A program made the position numbers and the translations under genes. From positions 372,001 to 436,000 of the forward strand of contig NZ_FMCQ01000005.1 in assembly GCF_900091605.1 (NCBI RefSeq): a stretch of DNA of 64,000 nt, written 5' to 3'. How positions within the stretch are numbered: the first letter of the stretch is position 1; each line of letters begins with the position of its first letter. The notes beneath the pieces are model-generated. The model was given only the letters and a program-made list of their open reading frames with translations. It had not been told where the DNA came from and searched no databases. Positions 41,564 through 50,260 of the stretch are shown in pieces. This DNA comes from Micromonospora tulbaghiae. GTDB taxonomy: Bacteria > Actinomycetota > Actinomycetes > Mycobacteriales > Micromonosporaceae.

Positions 41564-41576
41564 CCGGTGCTGACCC

Positions 41577-42020
41577 TTGTCTGACCGGTTCGTCTACCAC
41601 TGCGCGCTGCGCTGGTCCGACCTCGACGCGTACGGCCACGTCAACAACGCCCGCTTCCTCACGCTCTACGAGGAGGCCCGGGTGGCGATGATGTTCGCCG
41701 GCGGCCGGGCGTGGGGAGTGGGCTCGTTCGCCGACGGTGTGGTCATCCGCCGGCACGAGGTCGACTACCTGCGCCCGGTGGACTACGCGCTCGGCCGGGC
41801 CAGCGCCGAGGCCGCCCCGACGGTACGGATCGAGCTGTGGGTGGACCAGATCAAGGCCGCCTCCTTCTCGGTCGCGTACGAGCTGTACGACGGCGACACG
41901 CTTGCCGGCACCGCCCGGTCGTTGCTGGTGCCGTTCGACCTGACGGCGCAGCGCCCGCGCCGGATCTCGCCGGAGGAGCGGGCGTTCCTGCTCCGCTACG
42001 CGCCGGGGCTGAGCGGATGA
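41577..42020 (+). CDS. Acyl-CoA thioesterase (hotdog fold, 4HBT/FcbC-like)
   Basis: A 147-residue hotdog thioesterase. FVYHCALRWSDLDAYGHVNN (residues 5-24) holds the catalytic-type aspartate and HVNN turn, followed by the central helix RFLTLYEEARVAMMF. The strands FADGVVIRRHEVDYLRPV and IKAASFSVAYELYDG complete the fold. It hydrolyses acyl-CoA esters; chain preference is unknown. The start is TTG at 41577, as a stop codon lies just upstream in frame and the domain begins at residue 5. Its stop overlaps the next ATG by 4 bp. Confidence 0.85.
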   Translation: MSDRFVYHCALRWSDLDAYGHVNNARFLTLYEEARVAMMFAGGRAWGVGSFADGVVIRRHEVDYLRPVDYALGRASAEAAPTVRIELWVDQIKAASFSVAYELYDGDTLAGTARSLLVPFDLTAQRPRRISPEERAFLLRYAPGLSG

Positions 42021-42679
42021 CCGGGCACGGGTTGACCGGGACGGCGGACGCCGGGGCCTTCCTGGCCCGGCTGGTCCGGTTCGACCCGGCCACCCTGGTC
42101 CGGCTGCGGCCGGTGCCGGGTGCGGGCCGCACCGCCCTCTGGGCGCGTCTGCCGTGGGGCGTGCTCGTGGTCCGTACCGTGCCGGGCGCCGCTGCCGGGG
42201 ACGCCACGGTCGCGGCGGGGGAGCTGCTGGCCGAACTCTCCGCCGGGGGCGGGGCGCTTCCGGTACGCCGGGACGACGGCTGGCGGTGGCAGCTCCCACC
42301 CGCCGCGAGCCGGGCGGTGGAGGTGTTGCCCGGGGCCGAGCTGCGCCGGATCGCGGAGGCGGCGGCCGGGACGCTGCGCGAGGCGGCCACGCACGGCGTG
42401 GCGGGCCGCGCGGTCGGGCAGCGGGTGCTGCGGGACGCTCTGCTGGACCACGTCGCCGTGGTGGTGACCCCGGACGAGGCGCCGCGCACACCGGTGGAGG
42501 TGTCGCAGCGGCTGGTGCAGGCCGTGGTCCGGATGGGTTTCCTCGGCGCCGGCGCGGACGACGTTCAGGTGCGGACGGCTGGTCGATGGGTCGGACTCGT
42601 CGGACCGTTCGGGGCGGCCTGGTCGCGTACCGTCGCTGATCTTGCACTCAGGCCGACGCCAGGTCATCCGAACGGATGA
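42017..42679 (+). CDS. Unknown protein coupled to the thioesterase
   Basis: A 220-residue protein rich in Ala, Arg and Val, mostly beta then helical (ALWARLPWGVLVVRTVPGAA, RRIAEAAAGTLREAATHGVA, LVQAVVRMGFLGAGADDVQV). No family is recognised. It overlaps the thioesterase stop by 4 bp, so the two are co-translated. Its last ~15 codons pass through GATCTTGCACT (42638-42648), a core shared with an intergenic inverted repeat at 34.9 kb, and the stop lies inside a 7-bp hairpin. The C-terminus may therefore have been created by repeat insertion. Confidence 0.55.
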   Translation: MTGHGLTGTADAGAFLARLVRFDPATLVRLRPVPGAGRTALWARLPWGVLVVRTVPGAAAGDATVAAGELLAELSAGGGALPVRRDDGWRWQLPPAASRAVEVLPGAELRRIAEAAAGTLREAATHGVAGRAVGQRVLRDALLDHVAVVVTPDEAPRTPVEVSQRLVQAVVRMGFLGAGADDVQVRTAGRWVGLVGPFGAAWSRTVADLALRPTPGHPNG

Positions 42680-42810
42680 TCCCGCGTCGTCCTTCCGGTT
42701 TGGGGCGGTCGTTGGGGGGATGCCTCACGCCGTCTGTCCGGGTACCGTCCATCCTCGGATCCAACGCACCGTAGGCGTCCGGATCCGCTGGGGAGTGAGG
42801 TGCGCGAGCG

Positions 42811-43395
42811 ATGCCGTGGTGGTCATGGCGCCCTGGTCCCGCCGCTGGCGGGGAGCCGGAGACTCGAAGCGGGACCACATTGGATGACACCATCCGGGTC
42901 GGCCCACCGACCCCTCGCCAGCCGGGGGACGACGTGGTGCCACCCGAGCGGCCGGTCCTCGCGGACATGCCGGCCACCGTCGCGCCGGTCACCCTGAGCC
43001 GGGTCTGCGACGCGCTCGACCTGCTCGACGTCCGCTATCTGGCCGACGGCGACGGCAACCTGCTGGCCATGTGGGAGCGGCACGCCGTGCTCGTCGCGCT
43101 GGAGGGCCCGGAGGACGAGATCCTGGTGATGCGGGCCCGTCCGCACGCGACGGTCCCGCCGGACTGGGCCGACCGGGCCTACCGCGTGGTGAACGAGTGG
43201 AACCACACCCGGCGCTTCTGCAAGGCGTACATCGGTGACCCGACCGAACGCGGTCAGCTCCCGATCTACGCCGAGTTGCAGGTCCCGCTCGGTGCCGGCG
43301 CCCACGACGCGCTGCTCGTCGAGATGCTCGACTGCGGCGCCGCGGTCGCCGTCACGTTCGTCGACTGGCTGCACGACGAGGGCGCCCTGCTCTGA
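42811..43395 (+). CDS. YbjN-domain protein
   Basis: A 194-residue protein. After a variable, proline-rich N-terminus, the YbjN/T3SS-chaperone-like fold begins VTLSRVCDALDLLDVRYLAD and continues LLAMWERHAVLVALEGPEDE, NEWNHTRRFCKAYIGD (typical NxWN motif) and LLVEMLDCGAAVAVTFVDWL. In actinomycetes these are conserved but uncharacterised. The ATG giving MPWWSWRPG was chosen, with GAGG about ten bases upstream; a TTG at 42880 (LDDTIRVG) is the alternative. It converges with the globin gene. Confidence 0.72.
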   Translation: MPWWSWRPGPAAGGEPETRSGTTLDDTIRVGPPTPRQPGDDVVPPERPVLADMPATVAPVTLSRVCDALDLLDVRYLADGDGNLLAMWERHAVLVALEGPEDEILVMRARPHATVPPDWADRAYRVVNEWNHTRRFCKAYIGDPTERGQLPIYAELQVPLGAGAHDALLVEMLDCGAAVAVTFVDWLHDEGALL

Positions 43396-43401
43396 GCCGG
43401 C

Positions 43402-43809
43402 TCAGCCGGCGGCCGGATCCTCCATCACGTTCACCATGAAGTAGGCGGCCCGCTCCAGGTAGTCCCAGAGCGCGGCGGCGAGCTGCGGCGGCAGGTCGAG
43501 CGTGTCCACCGCCCGGCGCATGTGCAGCAGCCAGGCGTCCCGCTCGGCCGCGCCGATCCGGTACGGCGCGTGCCGCATCCGCAGCCGCGGGTGGCCGCGC
43601 TGCTCCGAGTAGGTGTGCGGGCCACCCCAGTACTGGATGAGGAACAGGGTCAGCCGGTCCGCCGCCGGGCCCAGGTCCTCCTCCGGGTACATCGGCCGCA
43701 GCAGCGGGTCGTCGGCGACACCGGCGTAGAACTCGTCCACCAGCTTGCGGAAGGCCGGTTCACCGCCGATCGCCTCGAAGAGGGTCATCGACTCGCCTGG
43801 GGAAGTCAC
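43402..43809 (-). CDS. glbO: Truncated haemoglobin, group II (GlbO type)
   Basis: A 135-residue 2-on-2 globin. TLFEAIGGEPAFRKLVDEFY opens helix A/B, DDPLLRPMYPEEDLGPA is the group II CD region, LFLIQYWGGPHTYSEQRGH spans E-helix residues, and the proximal His80 is in RMRHAPYRIG. The C-terminal helix FMVNVMEDP follows. It binds O2 or NO at haem and probably helps respiration or detoxification. GTG at 43809 was used because CAGGAT lies six bases upstream; MTLFEAIGG at 43788 is the shorter option. It converges with the YbjN gene 6 bp away. Confidence 0.9.
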   Translation of the reverse strand: MTSPGESMTLFEAIGGEPAFRKLVDEFYAGVADDPLLRPMYPEEDLGPAADRLTLFLIQYWGGPHTYSEQRGHPRLRMRHAPYRIGAAERDAWLLHMRRAVDTLDLPPQLAAALWDYLERAAYFMVNVMEDPAAG

Positions 43810-43866
43810 GCTTCCATCCTGCCAGGTGCGGCCCGGCGCCCGCGCCCGCCCGCGGGGCGGCGCTGA

Positions 43867-45240
43867 TCACGTCACCGCGTGCCGGCGCCGGCCGTGCTCG
43901 TGGTTCCGGTCACCCGACGCGGGGCCGCGCGAGTGCGCGTGCGCGGGTCCGGTACCGGCCGGCGACTCGGCGCGGGCCGTCGCGATGGCTTCGTGGATCA
44001 CCTGCGGCCGGGGCCAGGCGAGTGCCGCCCCGGTCATGATCAGCACACCGGCGGCGCTCCACACGCCGACCACCGACGGGACCGAGAAGCGCTCGGCGAG
44101 CGCGCCCGTGGCCAGCACCGCGGCGCCCTGGATGATCTGTGTGCCGCTGGCCATGACGCCGAACGCCCGGGCCCGGAACCCGTCCGGCAGCGCCTGCACG
44201 AACAGGCCGTTGGCGACCGGGACGAGCCCGGCGACGGCGAAGCCGCACCCGGCGGCCAGCAGCGCCACCACCGCCGGCGGCGGATTGAACAGCGCGGGTA
44301 CGAGCGTCGCCGGCGCGATGATCATTAACGGTCGCATCAGCGTGAGCCGCCGGTCCGGGCCGACCAGCCGGCTGATGGTCAGCCCGCCGAGGATGTATCC
44401 GACCGGGACGGCGGCCATGATCAGCCCTTGCGCGGTGCCGGCGTCCATCCGGCCGTCGGTCCGGTCGGCGGCCCACCCCGCGGCCAGTCCCTCGGGGACG
44501 ATCGAGAAGAGCATCGCACTGAACACCAGCACCGCGATGGCGCGCAGCACCGGCCGCTCGAAGACGATCTGGAAGCCCTGGACGGTCTCCCGCAGCAGGT
44601 GGCTGCGGTGCACCTCGGTCATCGCCGGTGGTCGCTCGCGTACGCCGAAGCGGACTATCGCGGCCGACACGGCGAAGGTGACGGCGTTGACGAGCAGCGC
44701 GGTGTTCGGGTTGAGCGCCGCCACCGTGGCGCCGATCAGGTAGCCGACCACCTGGGCGGCCTGGCCGGCGCTGGTGAACGCGGACAGGCCCACGACCAGC
44801 CGGTCCCCGGTCAGGATGTGCGGCATCAGCGCCGACCGCGCCGCCTGACTCGGCGGGTTCGCGAGCGTGGCCAGGAAGATCAGCGCGAAGACCGACCAGG
44901 TCGGCATCCAGGGCATCGCGACCAGCGCCATCAGCGCCATCCGGAGGAGATCGCAGACCACCATGACGCGCCGGTAGTGGTGCCGCTCGGCGAGCGCGGA
45001 GAGCAGCGGGCCGCCGATCAGCCAGGGAAGGTAGCTGGCGGCGAACGCGGCGGCGGAGAGCGCGACCGAATCGGTCTCGCGCAGCACGAGCACGGTGACC
45101 GCGGCGCGGGCCAGGTAGTCACCCACCCAGGAAAGGGTGTTGGCGGCGAAGATGGCGCGGAACTCCGACTGACCGAAGACGTCCCGGAAGGTGGCCGGGC
45201 CCTCCCGGGCGGGTCGCGCGTCGGACACCGTCGCCTCCAT
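43867..45240 (-). CDS. MFS transporter (MFS_3 / enterobactin-exporter-like)
   Basis: A 457-residue major-facilitator protein with 12 predicted helices, beginning SEFRAIFAANTLSWVGDYLA, with AERHHYRRVMVVCDLLRMAL as the conserved loop 2-3 basic motif and NPPSQAARSALMPHILTGDR, diagnostic of MFS_3 type exporters. The last 45 residues are a hydrophilic His/Arg-rich tail (HAHSRGPASGDRNHEHGRRR) that might bind metal. It likely exports a small molecule using the proton gradient. ATG start; AGGAA lies close upstream. Upstream, the 234 bp to MscS contain no feature I can support. Confidence 0.85.
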   Translation of the reverse strand: MEATVSDARPAREGPATFRDVFGQSEFRAIFAANTLSWVGDYLARAAVTVLVLRETDSVALSAAAFAASYLPWLIGGPLLSALAERHHYRRVMVVCDLLRMALMALVAMPWMPTWSVFALIFLATLANPPSQAARSALMPHILTGDRLVVGLSAFTSAGQAAQVVGYLIGATVAALNPNTALLVNAVTFAVSAAIVRFGVRERPPAMTEVHRSHLLRETVQGFQIVFERPVLRAIAVLVFSAMLFSIVPEGLAAGWAADRTDGRMDAGTAQGLIMAAVPVGYILGGLTISRLVGPDRRLTLMRPLMIIAPATLVPALFNPPPAVVALLAAGCGFAVAGLVPVANGLFVQALPDGFRARAFGVMASGTQIIQGAAVLATGALAERFSVPSVVGVWSAAGVLIMTGAALAWPRPQVIHEAIATARAESPAGTGPAHAHSRGPASGDRNHEHGRRRHAVT

Positions 45241-45474
45241 CGTTCCTGGTCGACCACTTGTGATGGCCCGACCGGGAACCGTCGTCAGATCAACCGATCA
45301 GCGAGGACACGAGCACGCCCCCCGGTGGAGCGTGTGCACCGGATTCTGCCCGATCGTCTGACAACTGGCTAGGGCGAACGGATTGATCGTCGCATCTCCG
45401 ACTGAACGAACGGACGATACCCGAGGGGCCGCGCGGTGCGGAACCCCGGAAAATAGTCCGGCTCGTCCGGCGGC

Positions 45475-46527
45475 TCAGGTGGGTCCGCCGGTACCCGTAC
45501 CCTCGGCGGCGGGCGGCGCCGGCGGCTGGACCGGCAGGCCGGGGAACAGCCGGGCGGCCGCGATCTGCGCGACGATCCCCGAGTTCTCCAACGCCTCCGC
45601 GAGGCGTCGGCGCAGCTCGCGGCCGACCGCGAACTGCCCGTCCGCGGTCGTCTTCACCACGGTACGGATCACCGCGCCGTCGACCGTCATCTGCTCGACG
45701 CCCAGGACCTCCGGCTGCTCCACGATGCTCGGCGCCAGCTCCGGGTCCAGCGCCACGGACGCCGCCGCGGTACGCAGCACGGCGGTGGCCTCCTCCGTGC
45801 CGGCGAACCCGATCGGCAGGTCGACCACGACGAGCGCCCAGCCCTGGCTCTTGTTCCCGACGCGGACGATCTCGCCGTTGCGGATGTACCAGAGCACGCC
45901 GCGGCCGTCCCGGACGGTGGTGACCCGCAGCCCCACCGCCTCGACCACGCCGGTGGCCTCGCCCAGGTCGACGGTGTCGCCGACGCCGTACTGGTCCTCT
46001 ATCAACATGAACAGGCCGGCGATCAGGTCCTTGACCAGGCTCTGCGCGCCGAAGCCGAGCGCCACGCCGGCGATGCCCGCGCTGGCCAGCAGCGGGGCCA
46101 GGTCGAAGCTGAACTCCTTGAGCACCATCAGCAGCGCGATGCCGAAGACGAACGCGGTGACCATGCTGCGCAGCACCGACCCGATCGCCTCGGCCCGCTG
46201 CCGCCGCCGCTCCGGCACGAAATGGTCCGGGTCGAGCGTGGCGCTGGGGATGCGTTCCCGCAGCGGGCGGAGCATGGTCGGCACCGCGCCCTGGGTGGTG
46301 GTCCGCACAAGCCGGTTGATGGTCCGGTGCAGCGCCCAGCGGGCGGCCACCGCGATCAACAGGATCAACGCGACCCGCAGCGGCTTCAGCAGGATCCAGT
46401 AGCTGCTCTCGGCGAACCAGGCGGAGCCGGTGAGCCGGTACAGGAACTCGCAGGAACTGCTGCCCTGGCAGTCCGGGCGCCGGTCGGAGAAGGCCGACAG
46501 CAGGGCGGAGATCAGGTCGGAGACGTT
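45475..46527 (-). CDS. Mechanosensitive channel of the MscS family
   Basis: A 350-residue MscS-type channel. Hydrophobic helices (ILLKPLRVALILLIAVAARW; SVLRSMVTAFVFGIALLMVL) precede the pore-lining helix with ASAGIAGVALGFGAQSLVKD and GLFMLIEDQYGVGDTVDLGE, the family hallmark, then the beta and alpha/beta cytoplasmic domains (RVTTVRDGRGVLWYIRNGEI). It opens under membrane tension during hypo-osmotic shock. The start is uncertain: GTG (VNVSDLI) at 46527 is used; a GTG 21 bases earlier (46548) also fits. Confidence 0.88.
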   Translation of the reverse strand, partial: NVSDLISALLSAFSDRRPDCQGSSSCEFLYRLTGSAWFAESSYWILLKPLRVALILLIAVAARWALHRTINRLVRTTTQGAVPTMLRPLRERIPSATLDPDHFVPERRRQRAEAIGSVLRSMVTAFVFGIALLMVLKEFSFDLAPLLASAGIAGVALGFGAQSLVKDLIAGLFMLIEDQYGVGDTVDLGEATGVVEAVGLRVTTVRDGRGVLWYIRNGEIVRVGNKSQGWALVVVDLPIGFAGTEEATAVLRTAAASVALDPELAPSIVEQPEVLGVEQMTVDGAVIRTVVKTTADGQFAVGRELRRRLAEALENSGIVAQIAAARLFPGLPVQPPAPPAAEGTGTGGPT

Positions 46528-46757
46528 CACCCTGCTTTCGTACCGCACCGGTGACGGGCGGTGGACACCGCCACCTCCGCGAAGTGTCGCTACCGGAGGG
46601 GGTAGCCCGGATTAGTGCGTGCAATCCGGGGCGCGATCAGGGACTATTGGCGCAACGGACGTCGGTGATCCGGCCGGCGTCGGAGCCGTTCCGCGCTGTC
46701 CGCGGGGCGGTTCCGGCGCACACGAGGCGGGAGGACTGGACCGGGAGGGTGAGCGCG

Positions 46758-47297
46758 ATGCCTGACATACGACCCACTGCGGGCTCCGGTGCACTCGTTC
46801 TCAACGCCACCTACGAGCCCCTGTGCGTCGTGTCGGTGCGTCGTGCCGCGATCCTCGTCCTCAGCGCCAAGGCGGTCTGCGTCGCCGACGGCGAGGGCAT
46901 CCTGCACAGCGCGCGAAACGCGTTACCGGTGCCCTCGGTGGTGCGCCTGACCCGCTACGTCCGGGTGCCGTACCGCACCCACATCGGGTTGTCCCGGCGG
47001 GCCGTGTTCGCCCGCGACGGGTGGCGGTGCGCGTACTGCCGGGGGCCGGCCGAGACCATCGACCACGTCTTCCCGCGCAGCCGGGGCGGCCGGCACGCCT
47101 GGGAGAACGTGGTAGCCGCGTGCGCGCGGTGCAACCACACCAAAGGCGACAAGACGCCGGCCGAACTGGGCTGGCGGCTGCACCACCTGCCGGCCGCGCC
47201 CAAAGGAGCCGCCTGGCGGGTGCTCGGGCACCGCGCCCCCGACCCGCGCTGGGCGGACTGGCTCGACCTGCGCGAGCCCGAGCCCGAGGCGGCCTGA
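46758..47297 (+). CDS. HNH endonuclease
   Basis: A 179-residue HNH-family nuclease. An N-terminal beta region (ALVLNATYEPLCVVSVRRAA, common in actinobacterial HNH proteins) leads to the motif CAYCRGPAETIDHVFPRSRG, then HAWENVVAACARCNHTKGDK, with DH, the central N and the final H forming the metal site. Two CxxC pairs bind a structural zinc. It may be a general DNA nuclease of unknown role, and no restriction partner is near. A G-rich site (GGGAGG) precedes the ATG. Confidence 0.88.
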   Translation: MPDIRPTAGSGALVLNATYEPLCVVSVRRAAILVLSAKAVCVADGEGILHSARNALPVPSVVRLTRYVRVPYRTHIGLSRRAVFARDGWRCAYCRGPAETIDHVFPRSRGGRHAWENVVAACARCNHTKGDKTPAELGWRLHHLPAAPKGAAWRVLGHRAPDPRWADWLDLREPEPEAA

Positions 47298-47306
47298 CCG
47301 GCCCGC

Positions 47307-48176
47307 TCAGCGCGCCTTGACCAGCGAGGCGTAGACGACCAGGTTGTCCGCGTACCCGGTCTCGCCGCCCACCCAGCGCCCGCCGCAGGTGATCAGCCGC
47401 AGGTTGGGCCGGCTGAAGTCGCCGTAGACGTCCTCCACCGGCAGCTTCTCCTTGCCGTACCGCTCGATCGACGTCACCTCGAACACCGCCACCGAGCGGT
47501 CCTCGCGGGTCACCTCGATCCGGTCGCCGTCGTCCAGCTCCTTCAGCCCGTGGAAGACCGCCGGACCGGTGGTGGTGTCGACGTGCCCGACAAGCACCGC
47601 CGGGCCGTACTGGCCGGGCGTGGGGCCCTGGTCGTACCAGCCGACCTCGCCGGCCCGCTCCACATCCGGCACGGCGATGCTGCCGTCCGGCGCGATGCCC
47701 ACCCGGTGCACCGGCGCGCGCAGGTCGAGCTTGCCGATGCTCAGGCCGGTCGGTGGACTGGCCGGCAGCACCGGGAACTTCTGCGGCGGCGGGCGCAGGC
47801 CGGCGACGATCCGATCCGGCAGCACGCTGACGCCGGTCACCCGTTCCACGCCGAGCATGGCCACGATCAGCGCCATCACGCTCGCCACCACGAGCACCGG
47901 GACACCCGGGCCGCGGCTCGGGGCGTACCGGCGGGTGGTGGTCCTGTCGGCGCGGGCCGTGACCGGCCGGGACTGCGGGTCGGCGGTGGCGACGCTGGCC
48001 GAGAACGCGTGCCCGGCGACGTGGGCGAACCGGCGCGCGGCCCCAGCGGTCAGCCGCAGCGCGGCCCGGAGCCGGCCGGCACGCTGCGGCGACCGGCGGC
48101 CGGGACGGGCGACGGCACGGCGGTTACGGTCCGCCGCCGGGCCGGTACGGTCCCGGCGGCGCGATGAGCGGGCCAT
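47307..48176 (-). CDS. Class F sortase
   Basis: A 289-residue membrane transpeptidase. A basic, disordered N-terminus is followed by one transmembrane helix near residues 90-112 (VPVLVVASVMALIVAMLG) and the sortase barrel. The catalytic His198 is in LVGHVDTTTG, Cys264 in RLITCGG, and the arginine probably in the RWVGGETGYADN loop, matching class E/F enzymes of actinobacteria. It would cleave and anchor or process surface proteins. It lies 14 bp downstream of a secreted protein gene with a C-terminal membrane anchor, which is probably its substrate. Confidence 0.88.
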   Translation of the reverse strand: MARSSRRRDRTGPAADRNRRAVARPGRRSPQRAGRLRAALRLTAGAARRFAHVAGHAFSASVATADPQSRPVTARADRTTTRRYAPSRGPGVPVLVVASVMALIVAMLGVERVTGVSVLPDRIVAGLRPPPQKFPVLPASPPTGLSIGKLDLRAPVHRVGIAPDGSIAVPDVERAGEVGWYDQGPTPGQYGPAVLVGHVDTTTGPAVFHGLKELDDGDRIEVTREDRSVAVFEVTSIERYGKEKLPVEDVYGDFSRPNLRLITCGGRWVGGETGYADNLVVYASLVKAR

Positions 48177-48190
48177 TGCGGCACCTCTCG

Positions 48191-48700
48191 TCAGACGCGG
48201 CCGCCGGTCTTGCGGCGGGCGCTCACACCGGCCACCACTGCCACCGCGACCAGGCCACCGACCAGCAGCAGCGAGCCGGTGCCCCGGCTACCCGCGGTGC
48301 CACCACCGCCGGTCGCCGGTCCCTTGCTCGGCTGCGCCATGTTGAGCACGGTGAGCATGGTCGAGGCGGTGTTGCCGTTGGAGCAGTCCAGGTTCACCGG
48401 GTAGTCGCCCGGCGCCTTGTTGCCGGGCACGGTGACCGAGCCGGTGAGGAAGCCGTTGTCCGGCCGCAACGTCACCCGCCCGAAGGCGTCGGAGGTGACC
48501 TGCGCCTGGCGGTTGTTGCTGTTGTCGCAGCCCGCCCGCAGGTTGACCCGGGAACCGGCCTGGACGCTGTTCGGCGTCACCTCGATGAACACGCTCTCCC
48601 CGGCCCGCGCCGGCGGCGCGGTGGTCAGGACGAACGCCGCGACCAGGCCGAGCAGGCCCAACACGGACGACAACGCACGATGTGACACGAGCCCTCGCAT
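48191..48700 (-). CDS. Secreted surface protein with C-terminal anchor, probable sortase substrate
   Basis: A 169-residue exported protein. The signal peptide (LSSVLGLLGLVAAFVLTTAP) is probably cut after ARA. The mature part is a beta-sandwich-like domain (SVFIEVTPNSVQAGSRVNLR, RVTLRPDNGFLTGSVTVPG) with a cysteine pair. The C-terminus has a glycine-rich linker, a hydrophobic helix (LLLVGGLVAVAVVAGVSARR) and a basic tail, as in sortase-processed proteins, though no canonical LPxTG is visible; PATGG or GTGS may serve. The sortase gene follows directly. Confidence 0.78.
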   Translation of the reverse strand: MRGLVSHRALSSVLGLLGLVAAFVLTTAPPARAGESVFIEVTPNSVQAGSRVNLRAGCDNSNNRQAQVTSDAFGRVTLRPDNGFLTGSVTVPGNKAPGDYPVNLDCSNGNTASTMLTVLNMAQPSKGPATGGGGTAGSRGTGSLLLVGGLVAVAVVAGVSARRKTGGRV

Positions 48701-48755
48701 GGTTCCCCCCTCCCGGCGCGACGGTGCGCCGGACCACTGACGGGCAGCGGCGCCT

Positions 48756-48779
48756 GCTTTCCCGGAGGGCGGGGGAAGC
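48756..48779 (-). terminator. Imperfect hairpin after the Lrp/AsnC gene
   Basis: GCTTTCCCGG pairs with CGGGGGAAGC, allowing two mismatches, immediately beyond the regulator stop. It would end the short regulator transcript before the secreted-protein gene, which also has a small 7-bp hairpin 20 bp closer (48713-48732). Confidence 0.45.
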
Positions 48780-49219
48780 TAACGAGGTGCCTTGACCACG
48801 GGATGCCAGGCCAGCGGCGTGGAGAGCACCATCGTGCTGGACGGCTGCCCGTACGGTGCGAGACGGTCGATGACCTCCTCGAACTCGCCCATGTTGGTGG
48901 CGGCGACCTTGAGCATGCTGCACGCGTCCCCGGTGATCCGGTGGATCTCCATGATCTCCGGCCAGCCCGCGACATCGGGGTCGTTGAGGATGCAGCGCGC
49001 GCCGTAGCAGGACATCCGGATCAGCGCGAGCACTGTGCGCCCGGCCCGGGTGAGGTCGACGTGGGCGTGGTAGCCGGTGATCACACCGGATTCCTCCAGC
49101 CGCCGCACCCGTTCGGCGACCGCGGGCGGCGACAGATGGACCCGGCGGGACAACTCGCTGTACGAGAGCCGGGCGTCGGCCTGGAGCTCCCGCAGCAGCG
49201 CCCAGTCCATGTCGTCCAC
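48779..49219 (-). CDS. Lrp/AsnC-family transcriptional regulator
   Basis: A 146-residue Lrp-type regulator. The N-terminal helix-turn-helix reads DWALLRELQADARLSYSELS, RRVHLSPPAVAERVRRLEES and GVITGYHAHVD. A RAM ligand-binding domain follows (VLALIRMSCYGARCILND, EIHRITGDACSMLKVAATNM, APYGQPSSTMVLSTPL), with Cys residues in the first RAM strand. Members sense amino acids; divergent orientation from kynA suggests it responds to tryptophan or kynurenine and controls the pathway. It starts at GTG; an ATG nine bases later (49210) is the alternative. Confidence 0.88.
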   Translation of the reverse strand: MDDMDWALLRELQADARLSYSELSRRVHLSPPAVAERVRRLEESGVITGYHAHVDLTRAGRTVLALIRMSCYGARCILNDPDVAGWPEIMEIHRITGDACSMLKVAATNMGEFEEVIDRLAPYGQPSSTMVLSTPLAWHPVVKAPR

Positions 49220-49361
49220 GCGCGGACCTTCCTTCCGTAAAGACGTCGACGCGAGATGGTTTCGGTTCGCGAAGTGAGACCACCATACCGCCGTTGAACA
49301 GGCATTCCATTCGGCCGCCCACCAGCGGGATCATGACGTCTACCCCGCGCACGGACGGAGA

Positions 49362-50246
49362 ATGACTGTGGAACAGACGACGGCGGTGCGCCCGGTAACC
49401 CCCCAGGAACGGGCGGCTCGGGCGGCGCGCAACGGCGGCGAGCCGACGCTGGAGTTCGCCGACCGCGTGCCGTACGACGCGTACGTACGGGCCAGCACGC
49501 TGCACCGGCTCCAGGAGCCGCTCAGCGACGACCCGGGCGAGATGTCCTTCCTGATGGTCAGCCAGATCATGGAGCTGTACTTCGGCCTGACCTGCCACGA
49601 GCTGCGGCACGCCAAGCGCGAGCTGCGCGAGGACCGGATCTGGGAGGCCCTGCCCCCGCTGCGCCGCGCCGCCCTGCACCTGGAAGGGCTCAACGCCGCC
49701 TGGCACGGCCTGCGCTGGATGAGCCCGGCCGACTTCAACCGCTTCCGCGACCGGCTCGGTGAGGGCTCCGGCTTCCAGTCCGCCATGTACCGCCAGCTGG
49801 AGTTCCTGCTCGGCCTGCGCGACCGGGCGCTGATCCGCCCGTTCCGCCGGCAGACCGAGGTGTACGACGAGCTGACCGCCGCGCTCGCCACGCCGAGTCT
49901 CTGGGACGAGGTGGTGGCGCTGCTCGCCCGTAAGGGCTTCGACGTTCCCGCCGAGCTGCTGTCCCGGGACGTGAACGCCGAGCACGAGGCGCACCCCGCG
50001 GTCGAGGCGGCCTGGGTCCGGATCTACGGCGACAACGGCCCGGACAACCACCTGCGTCTGCTCGGCGACGCGCTGACCGAGATCGCCGAGGAGTTCGGCG
50101 ACTGGCGCTGGAACCACGTCAAGGCCGTCCAGCGCACCATGGGCGCCAAGGTCGGCAGCGGCGGTTCCGCCGGACTGGCATGGTTGCAGCGCAGCATGGC
50201 CCGGGTGGTCTTCCCGGAGCTGTGGTCGGCCCGCACCGCGATGTGA
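49362..50246 (+). CDS. kynA: Tryptophan 2,3-dioxygenase
   Basis: A 294-residue haem dioxygenase opening the tryptophan pathway: L-Trp plus O2 to N-formylkynurenine. Family signatures: YVRASTLHRLQEPLSDDPGE, SFLMVSQIMELYFGLTCHEL, RAALHLEGLNAAWHGLRWMS, GEGSGFQSAMYRQLEFLLG, and the haem-His and substrate-loop region RWNHVKAVQRTMGAKVGSGG. Two possible starts are close together (ATG 49362, GTG 49368); GGAG stands just before. First gene of the catabolic run, divergent from the Lrp/AsnC regulator. No recognised formamidase gene follows it. Confidence 0.95.
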   Translation: MTVEQTTAVRPVTPQERAARAARNGGEPTLEFADRVPYDAYVRASTLHRLQEPLSDDPGEMSFLMVSQIMELYFGLTCHELRHAKRELREDRIWEALPPLRRAALHLEGLNAAWHGLRWMSPADFNRFRDRLGEGSGFQSAMYRQLEFLLGLRDRALIRPFRRQTEVYDELTAALATPSLWDEVVALLARKGFDVPAELLSRDVNAEHEAHPAVEAAWVRIYGDNGPDNHLRLLGDALTEIAEEFGDWRWNHVKAVQRTMGAKVGSGGSAGLAWLQRSMARVVFPELWSARTAM

Positions 50247-50260
50247 CGAGAGAGAACAGC

